Assembly (NCBI RefSeq): GCF_000718515.1
Contig: NZ_JNZS01000024.1
Coordinates: forward strand, 21,446 to 85,445
Reading direction: 5' to 3'
DNA from: Micromonospora parva
GTDB lineage: Bacteria > Actinomycetota > Actinomycetes > Mycobacteriales > Micromonosporaceae
Length of the DNA stretch: 64,000 bases
A program made the translations under genes and the position numbers. Shown piece by piece: positions 16,688 to 25,195 of this stretch (its first letter is position 1; each line of letters opens with the position of its first letter). Under the pieces are notes generated by a model, which saw nothing but the letters and a program-made list of their open reading frames with translations, did no database searches and was not told where the DNA came from.

Positions 16688-16740
16688 GGTGATCAGCTGC
16701 GCAGTCCTGCTCGTTCGATTGCTGAGATACGGTTAAAAGT

Positions 16741-16774
16741 GCAAGACTGAGCAAGAATCGCGCGGCAATCGCGC
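16741..16774 (+). promoter_or_regulatory. Direct repeats just before the SIS start
   Basis: GCAAGA occurs at 16741-16746 and 16751-16756, and AATCGCGC at 16756-16763 and 16767-16774. The 10- and 11-base spacing places them on one helical face, immediately upstream of the ribosome binding site. Confidence 0.35.
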
Positions 16775-16789
16775 AGGGGAGGGGCTTCC

Positions 16790-17842
16790 GTGACACGTGC
16801 AGGGGCTGGAATGGCCGCCGACATCGACGAGCAGCCGGCTGGCTACGCGCGCCTGCTCTCCGCGGCCAACGCCGCGGAGATCGCCCGGGTCGCGGCGATC
16901 ATCGCCGAACGGCGGCCACGGCACGTGGTCTTCACCGCGCGGGGCACCTCTGACCACGCGGCGCTCTACGGGGCCTACCTGACCGAGATCCGGCTCGGCC
17001 TGCCCGCCGGGCTCGCCTCGCCCAGCGTCGTCACCCTGTTCGGGGCCCGCCCCGACCTGTCCGACGCGCTGGTCGTCGGGGTCAGCCAGAGCGGTGGCTC
17101 GCCCGACCTGGCCGAGGTGCTGCGCGCCGCCCGCGCCTCCGGGGCGCTGACCCTCGCGGTGACCAACGCCCCCGACTCGCCGCTGGTCGACGTGGCCGAG
17201 CTGAGCGTCGACATCGCCGCCGGGCACGAGCGGGCGGTGGCCGCCACCAAGACGTACACCGCCGAGCTGCTCGCCCTGTTGATGCTGGTGGAGGGGGTCC
17301 GGGCCGGCGACGGGGTGCTGCCGACCGCCGAACGGGAAGCGCTCGACGCGCTGCCCGAGCTGGCTGCCCGCACCCTGGCCGACGACACCCCGGCCCAGCT
17401 CGCCCCGCGCTACCGGTTCGCCCGCCAGTTGGTCACCACCGGCCGCGGCTACGCCTACCCGACCGCCCGGGAGGCCGCGCTCAAGCTGATGGAGACCTCG
17501 TACCTGCCGGCGCTCGCCTTCTCCGGTGCCGACCTGCTGCACGGCCCGCTCGCGATGACCGACCCGGAGGTCCCGGTGCTCGCCGTGGTCGGCTCCGGCC
17601 CCGGTGGCCGGTCGATGGGGGAGGTGCTGCCCCGCCTCGGCGAACGCCGCGCCGACGTCGTGGTGGTCGGCTCCGCCGACGTGCCGGGCGCGACCCGGCT
17701 GGCCGTTCCCGAGGTCGACGAGCGGTACGCCCCACTGCTGGACATCCTGCCGATGCAGCGGCTGGCGCTGGCCCTGGCGCTCACCCGGGGCGAGGATCCG
17801 GACGCGCCGCGCGGGTTGAAGAAGGTCACCGCGACGATGTGA
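16790..17842 (+). CDS. SIS-domain aminosugar isomerase/deaminase-like protein
   Basis: A 350-residue protein with two SIS (sugar isomerase) domains. The first has TARGTSDHAALY and VGVSQSGGSPDLAEVL, and the second GRGYAYPTAREAALKLMETSYLPALAFSGADLLHGP, resembling the isomerase half of GlmS and the NagB-II/AgaS group. It probably acts on glucosamine-6-phosphate or a related sugar phosphate as deaminase or isomerase. No glutaminase domain is present. GTG at 16790 follows GGGGAGGGG. It is followed 25 bases later by pdtaS. The palindromes upstream suggest control by an aminosugar or sugar-phosphate regulator. Confidence 0.8.
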   Translation: MTRAGAGMAADIDEQPAGYARLLSAANAAEIARVAAIIAERRPRHVVFTARGTSDHAALYGAYLTEIRLGLPAGLASPSVVTLFGARPDLSDALVVGVSQSGGSPDLAEVLRAARASGALTLAVTNAPDSPLVDVAELSVDIAAGHERAVAATKTYTAELLALLMLVEGVRAGDGVLPTAEREALDALPELAARTLADDTPAQLAPRYRFARQLVTTGRGYAYPTAREAALKLMETSYLPALAFSGADLLHGPLAMTDPEVPVLAVVGSGPGGRSMGEVLPRLGERRADVVVVGSADVPGATRLAVPEVDERYAPLLDILPMQRLALALALTRGEDPDAPRGLKKVTATM

Positions 17843-17867
17843 GGCGTGGCGTGGCACCCTGGTCACC

Positions 17868-19460
17868 GTGTCCACGCTGCGCGACCTCGCCGAGGAGCAC
17901 ACCCATCTCCGTCCGGCCGACATCGACCACCTGCACCGGATCGCCGGCGACTGGCAGCTGCTCTCTGATCTGTCCTTCGCTGACCTGCTGCTCTGGGTGC
18001 CTGTCGACACCGAGGGCACGTTCCTCTGCGTCGCCCAGGTCCGTCCGACCACCGCGCCGACCGCATACCAGGACGACCAGGTGGGTCGGATCGTCGGCGG
18101 ACCGGAGGTGGCCCACCTGGGGGTGGCGTACTCCCAGGGTCGGATCTGGCGGGAGGGCGACCCGGTCTGGTACGGCGACGTGCCGGCCCGACACGAGGCG
18201 ATCCCGGTTCGGCTGCGTACCGCCGAGGGGGAGGCCGGCGAGGTGATCGCGGTGGTGGGGCGGGACACCAACCTCTCCACCGCGCGTACGCCCAGCCAGC
18301 TGGAGCTCAACTACCTCACCACGGCCGACGACCTGGCGCAGATGATCGCGGACGGCACCTTCCCGCCGCCACGGCATCCGGGTGAGACCACCTCGGCGCC
18401 CCGGGTCGGCGACGGCCTGGTCCGGCTCGATGCCGGCGGCAAGGTCACCTACGCCAGCCCGAACGCGCAGTCCGCGTACCGCCGACTGGGCTACGCCGCG
18501 CACCTGGTGGGCGAGGATCTGGCCGCGCTGCACCGCCGACTGGCCGGCGACCCGCTGGACGGCACCGAGGCGTCGAACGGCATCCTGGCCGCGCTGCGCG
18601 GTGAGGCGCCACCGCGCCGGGAGATCGACGCACGGGGTGCCACGATGCTCACCAGGGCGCTGCCGCTGATGCCGGCCGGGGTGCCGATTGGGGCGCTGGT
18701 GCTGGTCCGGGACATCACCGAGGTTCGACGCCGGGACCGGGCACTTATCACCAAGGACGCCACCATCCGGGAGATCCACCATCGGGTGAAGAACAACCTC
18801 CAGACGGTGGCTGCGCTGCTGCGGTTGCAGGCCCGCCGGGTGGCGATGCCGGAGGCCCGGGTCGCGTTGGAGGAATCGGTCCGACGGGTCGCCTCGATCG
18901 CCCTGGTGCACGAGACGCTCTCCATGTCCAGCGACGAGGCGGTCGAGTTCGACGGCATCGTCGACCGGGTGGCCAGCGCGGCGACCGAGGTCGCGGCGAC
19001 CGAGGTGAGCGTCGGCATGCGGCGGCGGGGCAGCTTCGGCGTGCTGCCGGCGGAGATCGCCACCTCGCTGGTGATGGTCCTCAACGAGTTGCTGCTCAAC
19101 GCCGTCGAGCACGGCTTCCCGCCGGCCGACGAGGCGGACGAGGTCCCGGTGCCCGCCGCGTCCGGCATGGTGCCGGTCGCCGCCCCCGAGGTCGACCCGT
19201 CGCTGCGGCCCGAGGTGGTGGTCTCCGCGCACCGGTTCCGCAAGATGCTGCACGTTTCGGTGACCGACAACGGCCGCGGCCTGCCGCCGGACTTCGACGC
19301 CGAACACGGCAGCCGGCTCGGCCTCCAGATCGTCCGCGCCCTGATCACCGGGGAGCTGCGCGGCACCATCGAACTGCGGGCCGGTGCCAACGGTGGCACC
19401 GAGGCGGTGCTGATCATCCCACTGGCCCGCAGCGCCCCGGAGGGCCGCTCCCAACCCTGA
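17868..19460 (+). CDS. pdtaS: Sensor histidine kinase PdtaS
   Basis: A 530-residue soluble histidine kinase. An N-terminal GAF-type region (about 1-150) and a PAS region (about 180-290) precede a HisKA_2 dimerisation motif (IREIHHRVKNNLQTV, phospho-acceptor His near residue 304) and an HATPase_c domain (N-box LNELLLNAVEHG, G-box DNGRGLPP). This is the architecture of mycobacterial PdtaS, which phosphorylates the RNA-binding antiterminator PdtaR. The ATPase domain has a roughly 30-residue Pro/Val/Ala insertion. There are no transmembrane helices. The GTG start lies 25 bases after the SIS gene. In mycobacteria pdtaS also neighbours whiB1. Confidence 0.92.
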   Translation: MSTLRDLAEEHTHLRPADIDHLHRIAGDWQLLSDLSFADLLLWVPVDTEGTFLCVAQVRPTTAPTAYQDDQVGRIVGGPEVAHLGVAYSQGRIWREGDPVWYGDVPARHEAIPVRLRTAEGEAGEVIAVVGRDTNLSTARTPSQLELNYLTTADDLAQMIADGTFPPPRHPGETTSAPRVGDGLVRLDAGGKVTYASPNAQSAYRRLGYAAHLVGEDLAALHRRLAGDPLDGTEASNGILAALRGEAPPRREIDARGATMLTRALPLMPAGVPIGALVLVRDITEVRRRDRALITKDATIREIHHRVKNNLQTVAALLRLQARRVAMPEARVALEESVRRVASIALVHETLSMSSDEAVEFDGIVDRVASAATEVAATEVSVGMRRRGSFGVLPAEIATSLVMVLNELLLNAVEHGFPPADEADEVPVPAASGMVPVAAPEVDPSLRPEVVVSAHRFRKMLHVSVTDNGRGLPPDFDAEHGSRLGLQIVRALITGELRGTIELRAGANGGTEAVLIIPLARSAPEGRSQP

Positions 19461-19520
19461 CCCGCCCTGCCGCCTCCAATGGGGCGGGGTCCGCAGCGGG
19501 AGCGGATGTCGGGATGGGCG

Positions 19521-19558
19521 TGATGCCTCTCAGTCATCAGGATGACTGAGAGGCATCA
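19521..19558. terminator. Perfect 18-bp hairpin between convergent genes
   Basis: The arms TGATGCCTCTCAGTCATC (19521-19538) and its exact complement (19541-19558) are separated by two bases. It lies between the convergent pdtaS and glycosyltransferase genes and is likely a bidirectional terminator. Its composition is notably less GC-rich than the surroundings. Confidence 0.75.
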
Positions 19559-19609
19559 GGCACATCGAGGTGGGCGGGCCTGGTCGCCGGCCGGCGCCCC
19601 GGGGCCGGG

Positions 19610-21154
19610 TCAGCGGTCGGAGCGGGTGGTCAGCAGGGCGACGGTCAGGCCGGGGCGCTGCCAGACCTGCGCGACGGTGAAGTCCGCGCGGAGCGCGTCG
19701 CCCTTGGCCTCGGGCACGGCGGCCAGCGGGTCGGCGTGCCGGCCGGAGACGACGAGCCACACCCGCGTCGTACCGGCCAGGCACTGTGCCGGCTGGGGGC
19801 ACTCGGCAGCCCACAGATCGCCGCGGCGTGCCTCGTCCTCGGTGACCAGCACGTCGCGTGGTGGGTCGGCGAGGTGGTACTCGATGCCGAGGTCGAGGAA
19901 GAGCCAGCTGTGCCTTGGCGAGTAGACCACCGCGTCCCCCGGTCGTTGACCGTCCGCGATCACCCGCGCCGCCCCCGCGTAGTCCACCGGGGCGCTGCGC
20001 GGCCACTCGTGGGTGCGTCGCAGCGCCGCCTGGTCGGGCAGGCCGAGCAGCCCGGCCAGGACCACCGCCACCAGCGCGCCCGGTGCGCTCACGGCGGCGA
20101 GCGCCGCCCCCGCCAACAGGCAGGCGAAGGGCACCACGAAGACCAGGTACCGGGGCACCCACAGCGGCACGACCGCGCCGGCGGCGAAGAGCAGCAGTAC
20201 GGGCAGCAGCACCGCGCTGACCGGCAGCACCGCGCGTCGCCCGAGCCGGGCTGCGCCCAGCGCGGCGACCCCGACCAGCAGGCCACCCACCACACTGCTC
20301 TGGGCCACGCCGCCGGGCAGCGCGCTCAGGTCGTCCGGCCGGACCAGGTGGACCCAGTTCAACTGCCGGGACTGCTGGGTCCGGGCCTTGACCAGCAACG
20401 GGCTGACCAGCAGCGCGGCCGGCAGCACGGCGACCAGCCACCGCCACACCCGCCGGTCCCGCTCGGCGTCGAGGCGCGGGGCGGTGCTGCCGGCTGTGGT
20501 CGGGGCGGCGCTGGCCGGGGCGGCGATGCCGGCCGCAGCCGGGCCGCGCCACCAGGCGATGAGGACGACCAGCGCGTGCGCGGCGAGCAGTGTGAGTGCG
20601 ATCAGATGGATGAGCCCGAGCGCGGCGACGGCGACGGCGTAACCGCCCCAACGGGCCCAGCCCGGTCGACGCAGCGCCGTCACCAGCAGCACTGTGGCCA
20701 GCACGGCGAGCATGGTGGCCAGCGCGTACGGGCGGGCCTCCTGCCCGTAGCGGGAGGTGCCGGGGAGCACCGCGAACAGCAGCCCGGCGAACAGGCCGGC
20801 GCGCCGGTCGACGAGCCGCGCGCCGAGCACGGCGAGCAGCCCGGCGGCCACTGTCATCGCCAGCACCGCCGGTAGCCGCAGGGCGATCGTGGAGTCGCCG
20901 ACGACAGTGGTCCACCAGTGCATCAGCAGGTAGTACGGCCCGGTGGCGGCGTCGATGGTGCCGGCCAGCCGGGCCAGGTCGGTGGGCGAGCGGGTGGCCG
21001 CGCTCCACGTCGCCAGCTCGTCGCGCCAGAGCTGGGCGGAGCCCAGCCCGGTCACTGTCACCGCCAGGGTCAGCAGCGCCGGGGGGAGCCAGACCGGCAG
21101 GCGGCGCAGCCGCTCCCACGCCGTCCCGGCCGACCTCTCGGACAATTGCCCCAC
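19610..21154 (-). CDS. GT-C type membrane glycosyltransferase (PMT/ArnT-like)
   Basis: A 514-residue polytopic membrane protein with about ten to twelve helices. After the first helix comes SAQLWRDELATWSAA, with the acidic pair typical of GT-C enzymes. RYGQEARPYALATMLA is a conserved family motif in the periplasmic/TM3 region, and a soluble C-terminal domain follows. Such proteins use polyprenyl-phosphate sugars to glycosylate proteins or lipids outside the membrane. The donor and acceptor are unknown. The GTG start has a weak ribosome binding site. The aldo/keto reductase gene lies 36 bases upstream on the same strand. Confidence 0.8.
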   Translation of the reverse strand: MGQLSERSAGTAWERLRRLPVWLPPALLTLAVTVTGLGSAQLWRDELATWSAATRSPTDLARLAGTIDAATGPYYLLMHWWTTVVGDSTIALRLPAVLAMTVAAGLLAVLGARLVDRRAGLFAGLLFAVLPGTSRYGQEARPYALATMLAVLATVLLVTALRRPGWARWGGYAVAVAALGLIHLIALTLLAAHALVVLIAWWRGPAAAGIAAPASAAPTTAGSTAPRLDAERDRRVWRWLVAVLPAALLVSPLLVKARTQQSRQLNWVHLVRPDDLSALPGGVAQSSVVGGLLVGVAALGAARLGRRAVLPVSAVLLPVLLLFAAGAVVPLWVPRYLVFVVPFACLLAGAALAAVSAPGALVAVVLAGLLGLPDQAALRRTHEWPRSAPVDYAGAARVIADGQRPGDAVVYSPRHSWLFLDLGIEYHLADPPRDVLVTEDEARRGDLWAAECPQPAQCLAGTTRVWLVVSGRHADPLAAVPEAKGDALRADFTVAQVWQRPGLTVALLTTRSDR

Positions 21155-21190
21155 GGTTCGAGCCTGCCACGGCCACCCCCTCCGTGGGCG

Positions 21191-22216
21191 TCACCCAGCG
21201 GCAGGGGGCGGGCGCCAGGCGGACATCACGTCGTTCGGTCTGGCGGTCTTCGCCGGATCACGCTCCACGAGTTCGTCGAGCACGGCGTCGATCCGGGCGA
21301 TCAGCTCGTCGTCGAGCCGTACCGTGGCGGCCTTGGCCGTCTCGGCGAGCTGCTCCGGCCGGGACGCGCCGACGATCGCGCTCGCCACGGTCGGACGGGC
21401 CAGCACCCACGCCACCGCCAGCTGGGCCATCGTGCAGCCGGCCGCCTCGGCGACCGGTCGGAGCTGACGTACCCGGGAGAGCAGCAGATCCGAGGAGTAG
21501 CGGGCGATGAACGCGCCACCGAAGCCGTCGGTGGCCCGGGAGCCGGCGGGCCGACGTCGACCAGGTTCGTACCGACCGGTCAGCACGCCCATCGCGAGTG
21601 GCGCCCAGGCGAGCTGGCCCAGGCCGAGGTCCGCGCAGGCGGGCGACACCTCGGCCTCCACCACCCGCCACACCATCGAGTACTGCGGCTGGTTGGCGAT
21701 GAACGGGATGCGCAGCTCGGCGGCGAGCCGCAGGCCCTCGCGCAGCTGCGGGGCGGTCCACTCGGAGGCGCCGACGTAGAGCACCTTGCCCTGGCGGACC
21801 AGGTCGGCGAAGGCGAGCATCGTCTCCTCCAGCGGCACGCTGTCGTCGTACCGGTGCGCCTGGTAGAGGTCGACGTAGTCGGTGCCCAGCCGGCGCAGCG
21901 AGGCGTGGCAGCCCTCGATGATGTGTTTGCGGGACAGCCCGGCGTCGTTGGCCCCCGGCCCGACCGGTAGGCACACCTTCGTGCACAGCTCGATCGAGCT
22001 GCGCCGGACGCCGCTCAGCGCCTTGCCCAACGCCTCCTCGGCCCGCCCCTGGGCGTACCGGTCGGCGGTGTCGAACGTGGTGATGCCCGCATCCAGGGCG
22101 GCCTTCACGCACGCGGCCGCCGCGTCGTCGTCGAGCTGGTTGCCGTGGGTGACCCAGTTGCCGTACGCGACCGCGCTGACGCGCAGGCCCGACCGGCCCA
22201 GTTGCCTGTACTCCAT
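21191..22216 (-). CDS. Aldo/keto reductase
   Basis: A 341-residue NADPH-dependent aldo/keto reductase of the voltage-gated K+ channel beta-subunit (AKR6/AKR12-like) type. It starts MEYRQLGRSGLRVSAVAYG. The catalytic DTADRY contains Asp and Tyr, and YQAHRYDDSVPLEETM provides the active-site His region. IVGASRPEQL near the C-terminus binds the cofactor phosphate. The substrate is unknown. ATG at 22216 was chosen over a frame that extends into the divergent ArsR gene. The palindrome between the two genes suggests ArsR-type control. Confidence 0.88.
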   Translation of the reverse strand: MEYRQLGRSGLRVSAVAYGNWVTHGNQLDDDAAAACVKAALDAGITTFDTADRYAQGRAEEALGKALSGVRRSSIELCTKVCLPVGPGANDAGLSRKHIIEGCHASLRRLGTDYVDLYQAHRYDDSVPLEETMLAFADLVRQGKVLYVGASEWTAPQLREGLRLAAELRIPFIANQPQYSMVWRVVEAEVSPACADLGLGQLAWAPLAMGVLTGRYEPGRRRPAGSRATDGFGGAFIARYSSDLLLSRVRQLRPVAEAAGCTMAQLAVAWVLARPTVASAIVGASRPEQLAETAKAATVRLDDELIARIDAVLDELVERDPAKTARPNDVMSAWRPPPAAG

Positions 22217-22256
22217 ACCGAGGATCCTCGGGCCGCCCCGCGCTGTCGCCGAACCG

Positions 22257-22272
22257 TTCGACCGTGGTCGAA
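22257..22272. promoter_or_regulatory. Palindrome between the reductase and ArsR genes
   Basis: TTCGACC (22257-22263) and GGTCGAA (22266-22272) are perfect inverted arms with a 2-base centre, ending 7 bases before the regulator's GTG. It is a good candidate operator for the adjacent ArsR-type protein, controlling both divergent genes. Confidence 0.55.
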
Positions 22273-22279
22273 TCCGTGG

Positions 22280-23191
22280 GTGATCGAGGTTCGGTTCTCG
22301 CCCGACGACCTGAGCCGGGTCCGGTTCGTGCACTCGCCGCTGGCCGAGCTGGTGGCCAGCTCCTGGGCGTTACGCAAGCCGACGAAGTACTGGATGCACC
22401 GCCCGTGGCGGGAACGCGCGGAGCGGCTGCTGCCGGACGCCGGCCTGGAGCCGCTGCTGACGGTGCTCAGGTCGTCCAACGGTTACGTACCGGATTTCCT
22501 CACCCCGATCGGGGCGGCACCGAACCTGGCCGCCGAGCTGCGGGCGGTCGCCGGCACCGACCCGTCCGTGGTGCGCCGGCAACTGGACCGGGCCGGCGCG
22601 CCCCGGCTGACACCGGACGAGCTGGTCGCGCAGCTCCACCGATACTTCACACTGCTGATCGCACCGGACTGGCCCCGACTGCGGGCGCTCGCACTGGCCG
22701 ACATCCGGCGGCGGACGCTGCTCGCTGCCGAGCAGGGTGGGCGCATCCTGCTCCGCGAGCTGCACCCGTTGATCCGCTGGGACGGCGCGGCACTGCGGGT
22801 CGCCGTCGGCACGAGCCTGCCGGCCGGCCTGGACGGACGCCCGTGGACGCTGCTGCCCACCTCCTTCTCCGGGCCGACGGTGCACGCGATCATGGAGGGC
22901 GATGCCGGCCCGGCCCTCTGCTATCCGCCCAGTGGGCTGGGCGGGCTGTGGGCTTCGCCGCCGCCCAGCGCCGCGCTGGCCGCCCTGCTCGGCGGTACGC
23001 GGGCGGCGGCCCTCGCCCTGCTCGACGCACCGCTGAGCACCGGTGAGCTGGCCGCGATGCTGGGTCTCGCGCCGGCGACCGCGTCGCACCACCTCACCAC
23101 GCTGCGGGACAACGGCCTGATCGTCGGCGTACGCCAGGGACGGGTGGTGCGTTATGCCCGAACTGTCCTCGGTGACCAACTGGTCGGCTGA
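22280..23191 (+). CDS. ArsR-type winged-helix regulator with DUF5937-like N-terminus
   Basis: A 303-residue regulator. Residues 1-220 resemble the DUF5937-type sensor region (start VIEVRFSPDDLSRVRF). The C-terminal 75 residues form an ArsR-like winged helix (STGELAAMLGLAPATASHHLTTLRDNGLI). No metal-binding CxC motif is visible in the helix, so a small-molecule ligand is more likely than a metal. The GTG start is preceded by the palindromic operator. It is divergent from the aldo/keto reductase, which is its probable target. Confidence 0.8.
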   Translation: MIEVRFSPDDLSRVRFVHSPLAELVASSWALRKPTKYWMHRPWRERAERLLPDAGLEPLLTVLRSSNGYVPDFLTPIGAAPNLAAELRAVAGTDPSVVRRQLDRAGAPRLTPDELVAQLHRYFTLLIAPDWPRLRALALADIRRRTLLAAEQGGRILLRELHPLIRWDGAALRVAVGTSLPAGLDGRPWTLLPTSFSGPTVHAIMEGDAGPALCYPPSGLGGLWASPPPSAALAALLGGTRAAALALLDAPLSTGELAAMLGLAPATASHHLTTLRDNGLIVGVRQGRVVRYARTVLGDQLVG

Positions 23192-23227
23192 CCTCCGGCC
23201 CGTGATGTGGGATCCAGCACGCGGACA

Positions 23228-23257
23228 TTGGCCGGCCCCCATGGGGTGTGGCAGCAT
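23228..23257 (+). promoter_or_regulatory. Candidate promoter of the sulfur operon
   Basis: TTGGCC (23228-23233) and CAGCAT (23252-23257) are 18 bases apart. A start about 7 bases beyond the -10 falls on the A of the leader-peptide ATG at 23264, so the transcript may begin leaderless. Confidence 0.4.
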
Positions 23258-23263
23258 GAGCCC

Positions 23264-23350
23264 ATGACCGCCGCAGTCGTCCGCCGCTTCGTGGCACGTC
23301 GCCACGTCGATTACGGCCGCGTGCGCAGCGCGATCTGTCCGGCCAACTGA
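23264..23350 (+). CDS. Leader peptide of the sulfite reductase operon
   Basis: A 28-residue frame, MTAAVVRRFVARRHVDYGRV followed by RSAICPAN, ends 132 bases before the sulfite reductase gene. The Arg-rich RRHVDxxRVxSAxC pattern is that of the short leader peptides found before sulfur-metabolism genes in many actinomycetes. A single cysteine codon (TGT) sits four codons before the stop, so ribosome stalling under cysteine limitation would be sensed just ahead of overlapping hairpins. No ribosome binding site is visible, which fits leaderless translation. Confidence 0.75.
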   Translation: MTAAVVRRFVARRHVDYGRVRSAICPAN

Positions 23351-23354
23351 CGAC

Positions 23355-23388
23355 GCCCGACCAATCCGTCTCGGGCGCGCTCCGCGCC
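23355..23388 (+). promoter_or_regulatory. Mutually exclusive hairpins (attenuator candidate)
   Basis: GCCCGA/TCGGGC (23355-23360 with 23371-23376) and GGCGCG/CGCGCC (23374-23379 with 23383-23388) share bases 23374-23376, so only one can form at a time. They begin four bases after the leader-peptide stop, as expected for translation-coupled attenuation. A further GCCCG/CGGGC hairpin lies at 23413-23428. Confidence 0.5.
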
Positions 23389-23482
23389 GGCTGTCCCCGA
23401 CACCGTTGTCTTGCCCGCTTCGCCGGGCCGGCCGCCGCGCCCCGCGTGCCCCGAGGCACAGCAGACAACGGAGGACGCCGCG

Positions 23483-25195
23483 ATGGCGGTCAGCAGCATC
23501 CCGGCCCGTTCCGAGGACCCGACGGCTCGCCCGACCCGAGCGCCGCGCCGGCCACGGGGTGAGGGTCAGTGGGCGCTCGGCCACCGTGAGCCGCTCAACC
23601 CCAACGAGCGGATCAAGAAGGACGACGACCCACTCAACGTTCGAGCCCGCATCGAAACCATCTACGCGCACCGCGGCTTCGCCTCCATCGACCCGCAGGA
23701 CCTGCGCGGCCGGTTCCGCTGGTGGGGCCTCTACACCCAGCGCAAGGCGGGCATCGACGGTGGGCGCACCGCCGTGCTGGAGCCGCACGAGCTGGAGGAC
23801 GAGTTCTTCATGCTCCGGGTCCGCATCGACGGCGGTCAGCTCAGCCTGGCCCAGCTGCGGGTGATCGCGGACATCTCCCGGGAGTTCGCCCGGGACACCG
23901 CCGACATCACCGACCGGCAGAACATCCAGTACCACTGGATCCGGGTCGAGGACATGCCGGAGATCTGGCGTCGGCTGGAGTCGGTCGGCCTGCAGACCAC
24001 CGAGGCGTGCGGCGACTGCCCGCGGATCGTGCTGGGCAGCCCGGTCGCCGGGGTGGCCCGCGACGAGCTGCTCGACCCGACCCCGGCGATCGACGAGATC
24101 GTCTCGCGGTACGTCGGTGACAAGCAGTTCTCCAACCTGCCCCGCAAGTTCAAGACGTCGATCTCCTGGCTGGTGGACACCCCGTACGAGTCGAACGACA
24201 TCGCCTTCCTCGGTGTCGACCACCCCGAACACGGCCCCGGCTTCGACGTCTGGGTCGGCGGGGGTCTCGCCACCAACCCGATGCTCGCCAAGCGGCTCGG
24301 CGTCTGGGTGCCGCTGGCCGAGGTGCCGGACGTGTGGGCCGGGGTGGTCGGGATCTTCCGCGACTACGGCTACCGCCGACTGCGCAACCGGGCCCGGCTG
24401 AAGTTCCTGGTGGCCGACTGGGGCGTGGAGCGCTTCCGCGAGGTGCTGGAGAAGGACTACCTCGGTCGTACGCTGCTCGACGGCCCAGCGCCGATCCTGC
24501 CCTCGAAGCCGATCGACCACGTGGGCGTGCACGAGCAGGCCGACGGGCGGCACTACGTGGGCGCCGCCCCGGTGGTCGGGCGGGTTTCCGGCGCGCAGCT
24601 CAGCCAGCTCGCCGACGTGGTCGAGGCGCACGGCAGCGACCGGGTGCGGCTCACTCCGTACCAGAAGCTGCTGGTGCTCGACGTGCCGTCGGAGCGGACG
24701 GAGTCGCTCGTCGACGCGCTGCGCGGGATCGGTCTGGAGGCCCGGCCGTCGGCCTGGCGGCGCGGCACGATGGCGTGCACCGGCATCGAGTACTGCAAGC
24801 TCGCCATCGTCGAGACGAAGGCCCGTGGCGAGGAGTTGGTGGCCCGGCTGGAGCAGCGGCTGCGCGACTTCGACGCGGACATCTCGATCCACATCAACGG
24901 CTGCCCGAACGCGTGTGCCCGCACCCAGGTGGCCGACATCGGGCTGAAGGGCCAACTGGTGGTCGGCCCGGACGGCCGGCAGGTCGAGGGTTTCCAGGTG
25001 CACCTGGGCGGCGGCCTGGGCATGGCGCAGGGGCAGACCGCCGGGTTCGGCCGCAAGCTGCGCGGCCTGAAGACCACCGCCGACGAGCTTCCGGAGTACG
25101 TGGAACGGCTGGCCCTTCGCTACCTGGCCGGTCGCAGCGAGGGCGAGACGTTCGCCAACTGGGTGATCAGAGTCGACGAGGAGGAACTGCGGTGA
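23483..25195 (+). CDS. Ferredoxin-dependent sulfite reductase (NirA/SirA type)
   Basis: A 570-residue siroheme/[4Fe-4S] enzyme that reduces sulfite to sulfide with six electrons from ferredoxin. The two NIR_SIR half repeats are present. The cluster cysteines are in CTGIEYC (C-x5-C) and CPNAC (C-x3-C), with the flanking basic sulfite-binding residues. Nitrite reductases look similar, but the cysH and chelatase neighbours indicate sulfite. ATG at 23483 follows CGGAGGA. It is the first structural gene of an operon with a zinc-ribbon gene, cysH and a sirohydrochlorin chelatase, probably under leader-peptide attenuation. Confidence 0.93.
   Translation: MAVSSIPARSEDPTARPTRAPRRPRGEGQWALGHREPLNPNERIKKDDDPLNVRARIETIYAHRGFASIDPQDLRGRFRWWGLYTQRKAGIDGGRTAVLEPHELEDEFFMLRVRIDGGQLSLAQLRVIADISREFARDTADITDRQNIQYHWIRVEDMPEIWRRLESVGLQTTEACGDCPRIVLGSPVAGVARDELLDPTPAIDEIVSRYVGDKQFSNLPRKFKTSISWLVDTPYESNDIAFLGVDHPEHGPGFDVWVGGGLATNPMLAKRLGVWVPLAEVPDVWAGVVGIFRDYGYRRLRNRARLKFLVADWGVERFREVLEKDYLGRTLLDGPAPILPSKPIDHVGVHEQADGRHYVGAAPVVGRVSGAQLSQLADVVEAHGSDRVRLTPYQKLLVLDVPSERTESLVDALRGIGLEARPSAWRRGTMACTGIEYCKLAIVETKARGEELVARLEQRLRDFDADISIHINGCPNACARTQVADIGLKGQLVVGPDGRQVEGFQVHLGGGLGMAQGQTAGFGRKLRGLKTTADELPEYVERLALRYLAGRSEGETFANWVIRVDEEELR

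Noticed and set aside
19530..21194. Alternative minus-strand frame over the GT-C membrane protein
   Set aside because: It overlaps the same strand in another frame; only the 19610-21154 frame yields membrane helices and the GT-C motifs.
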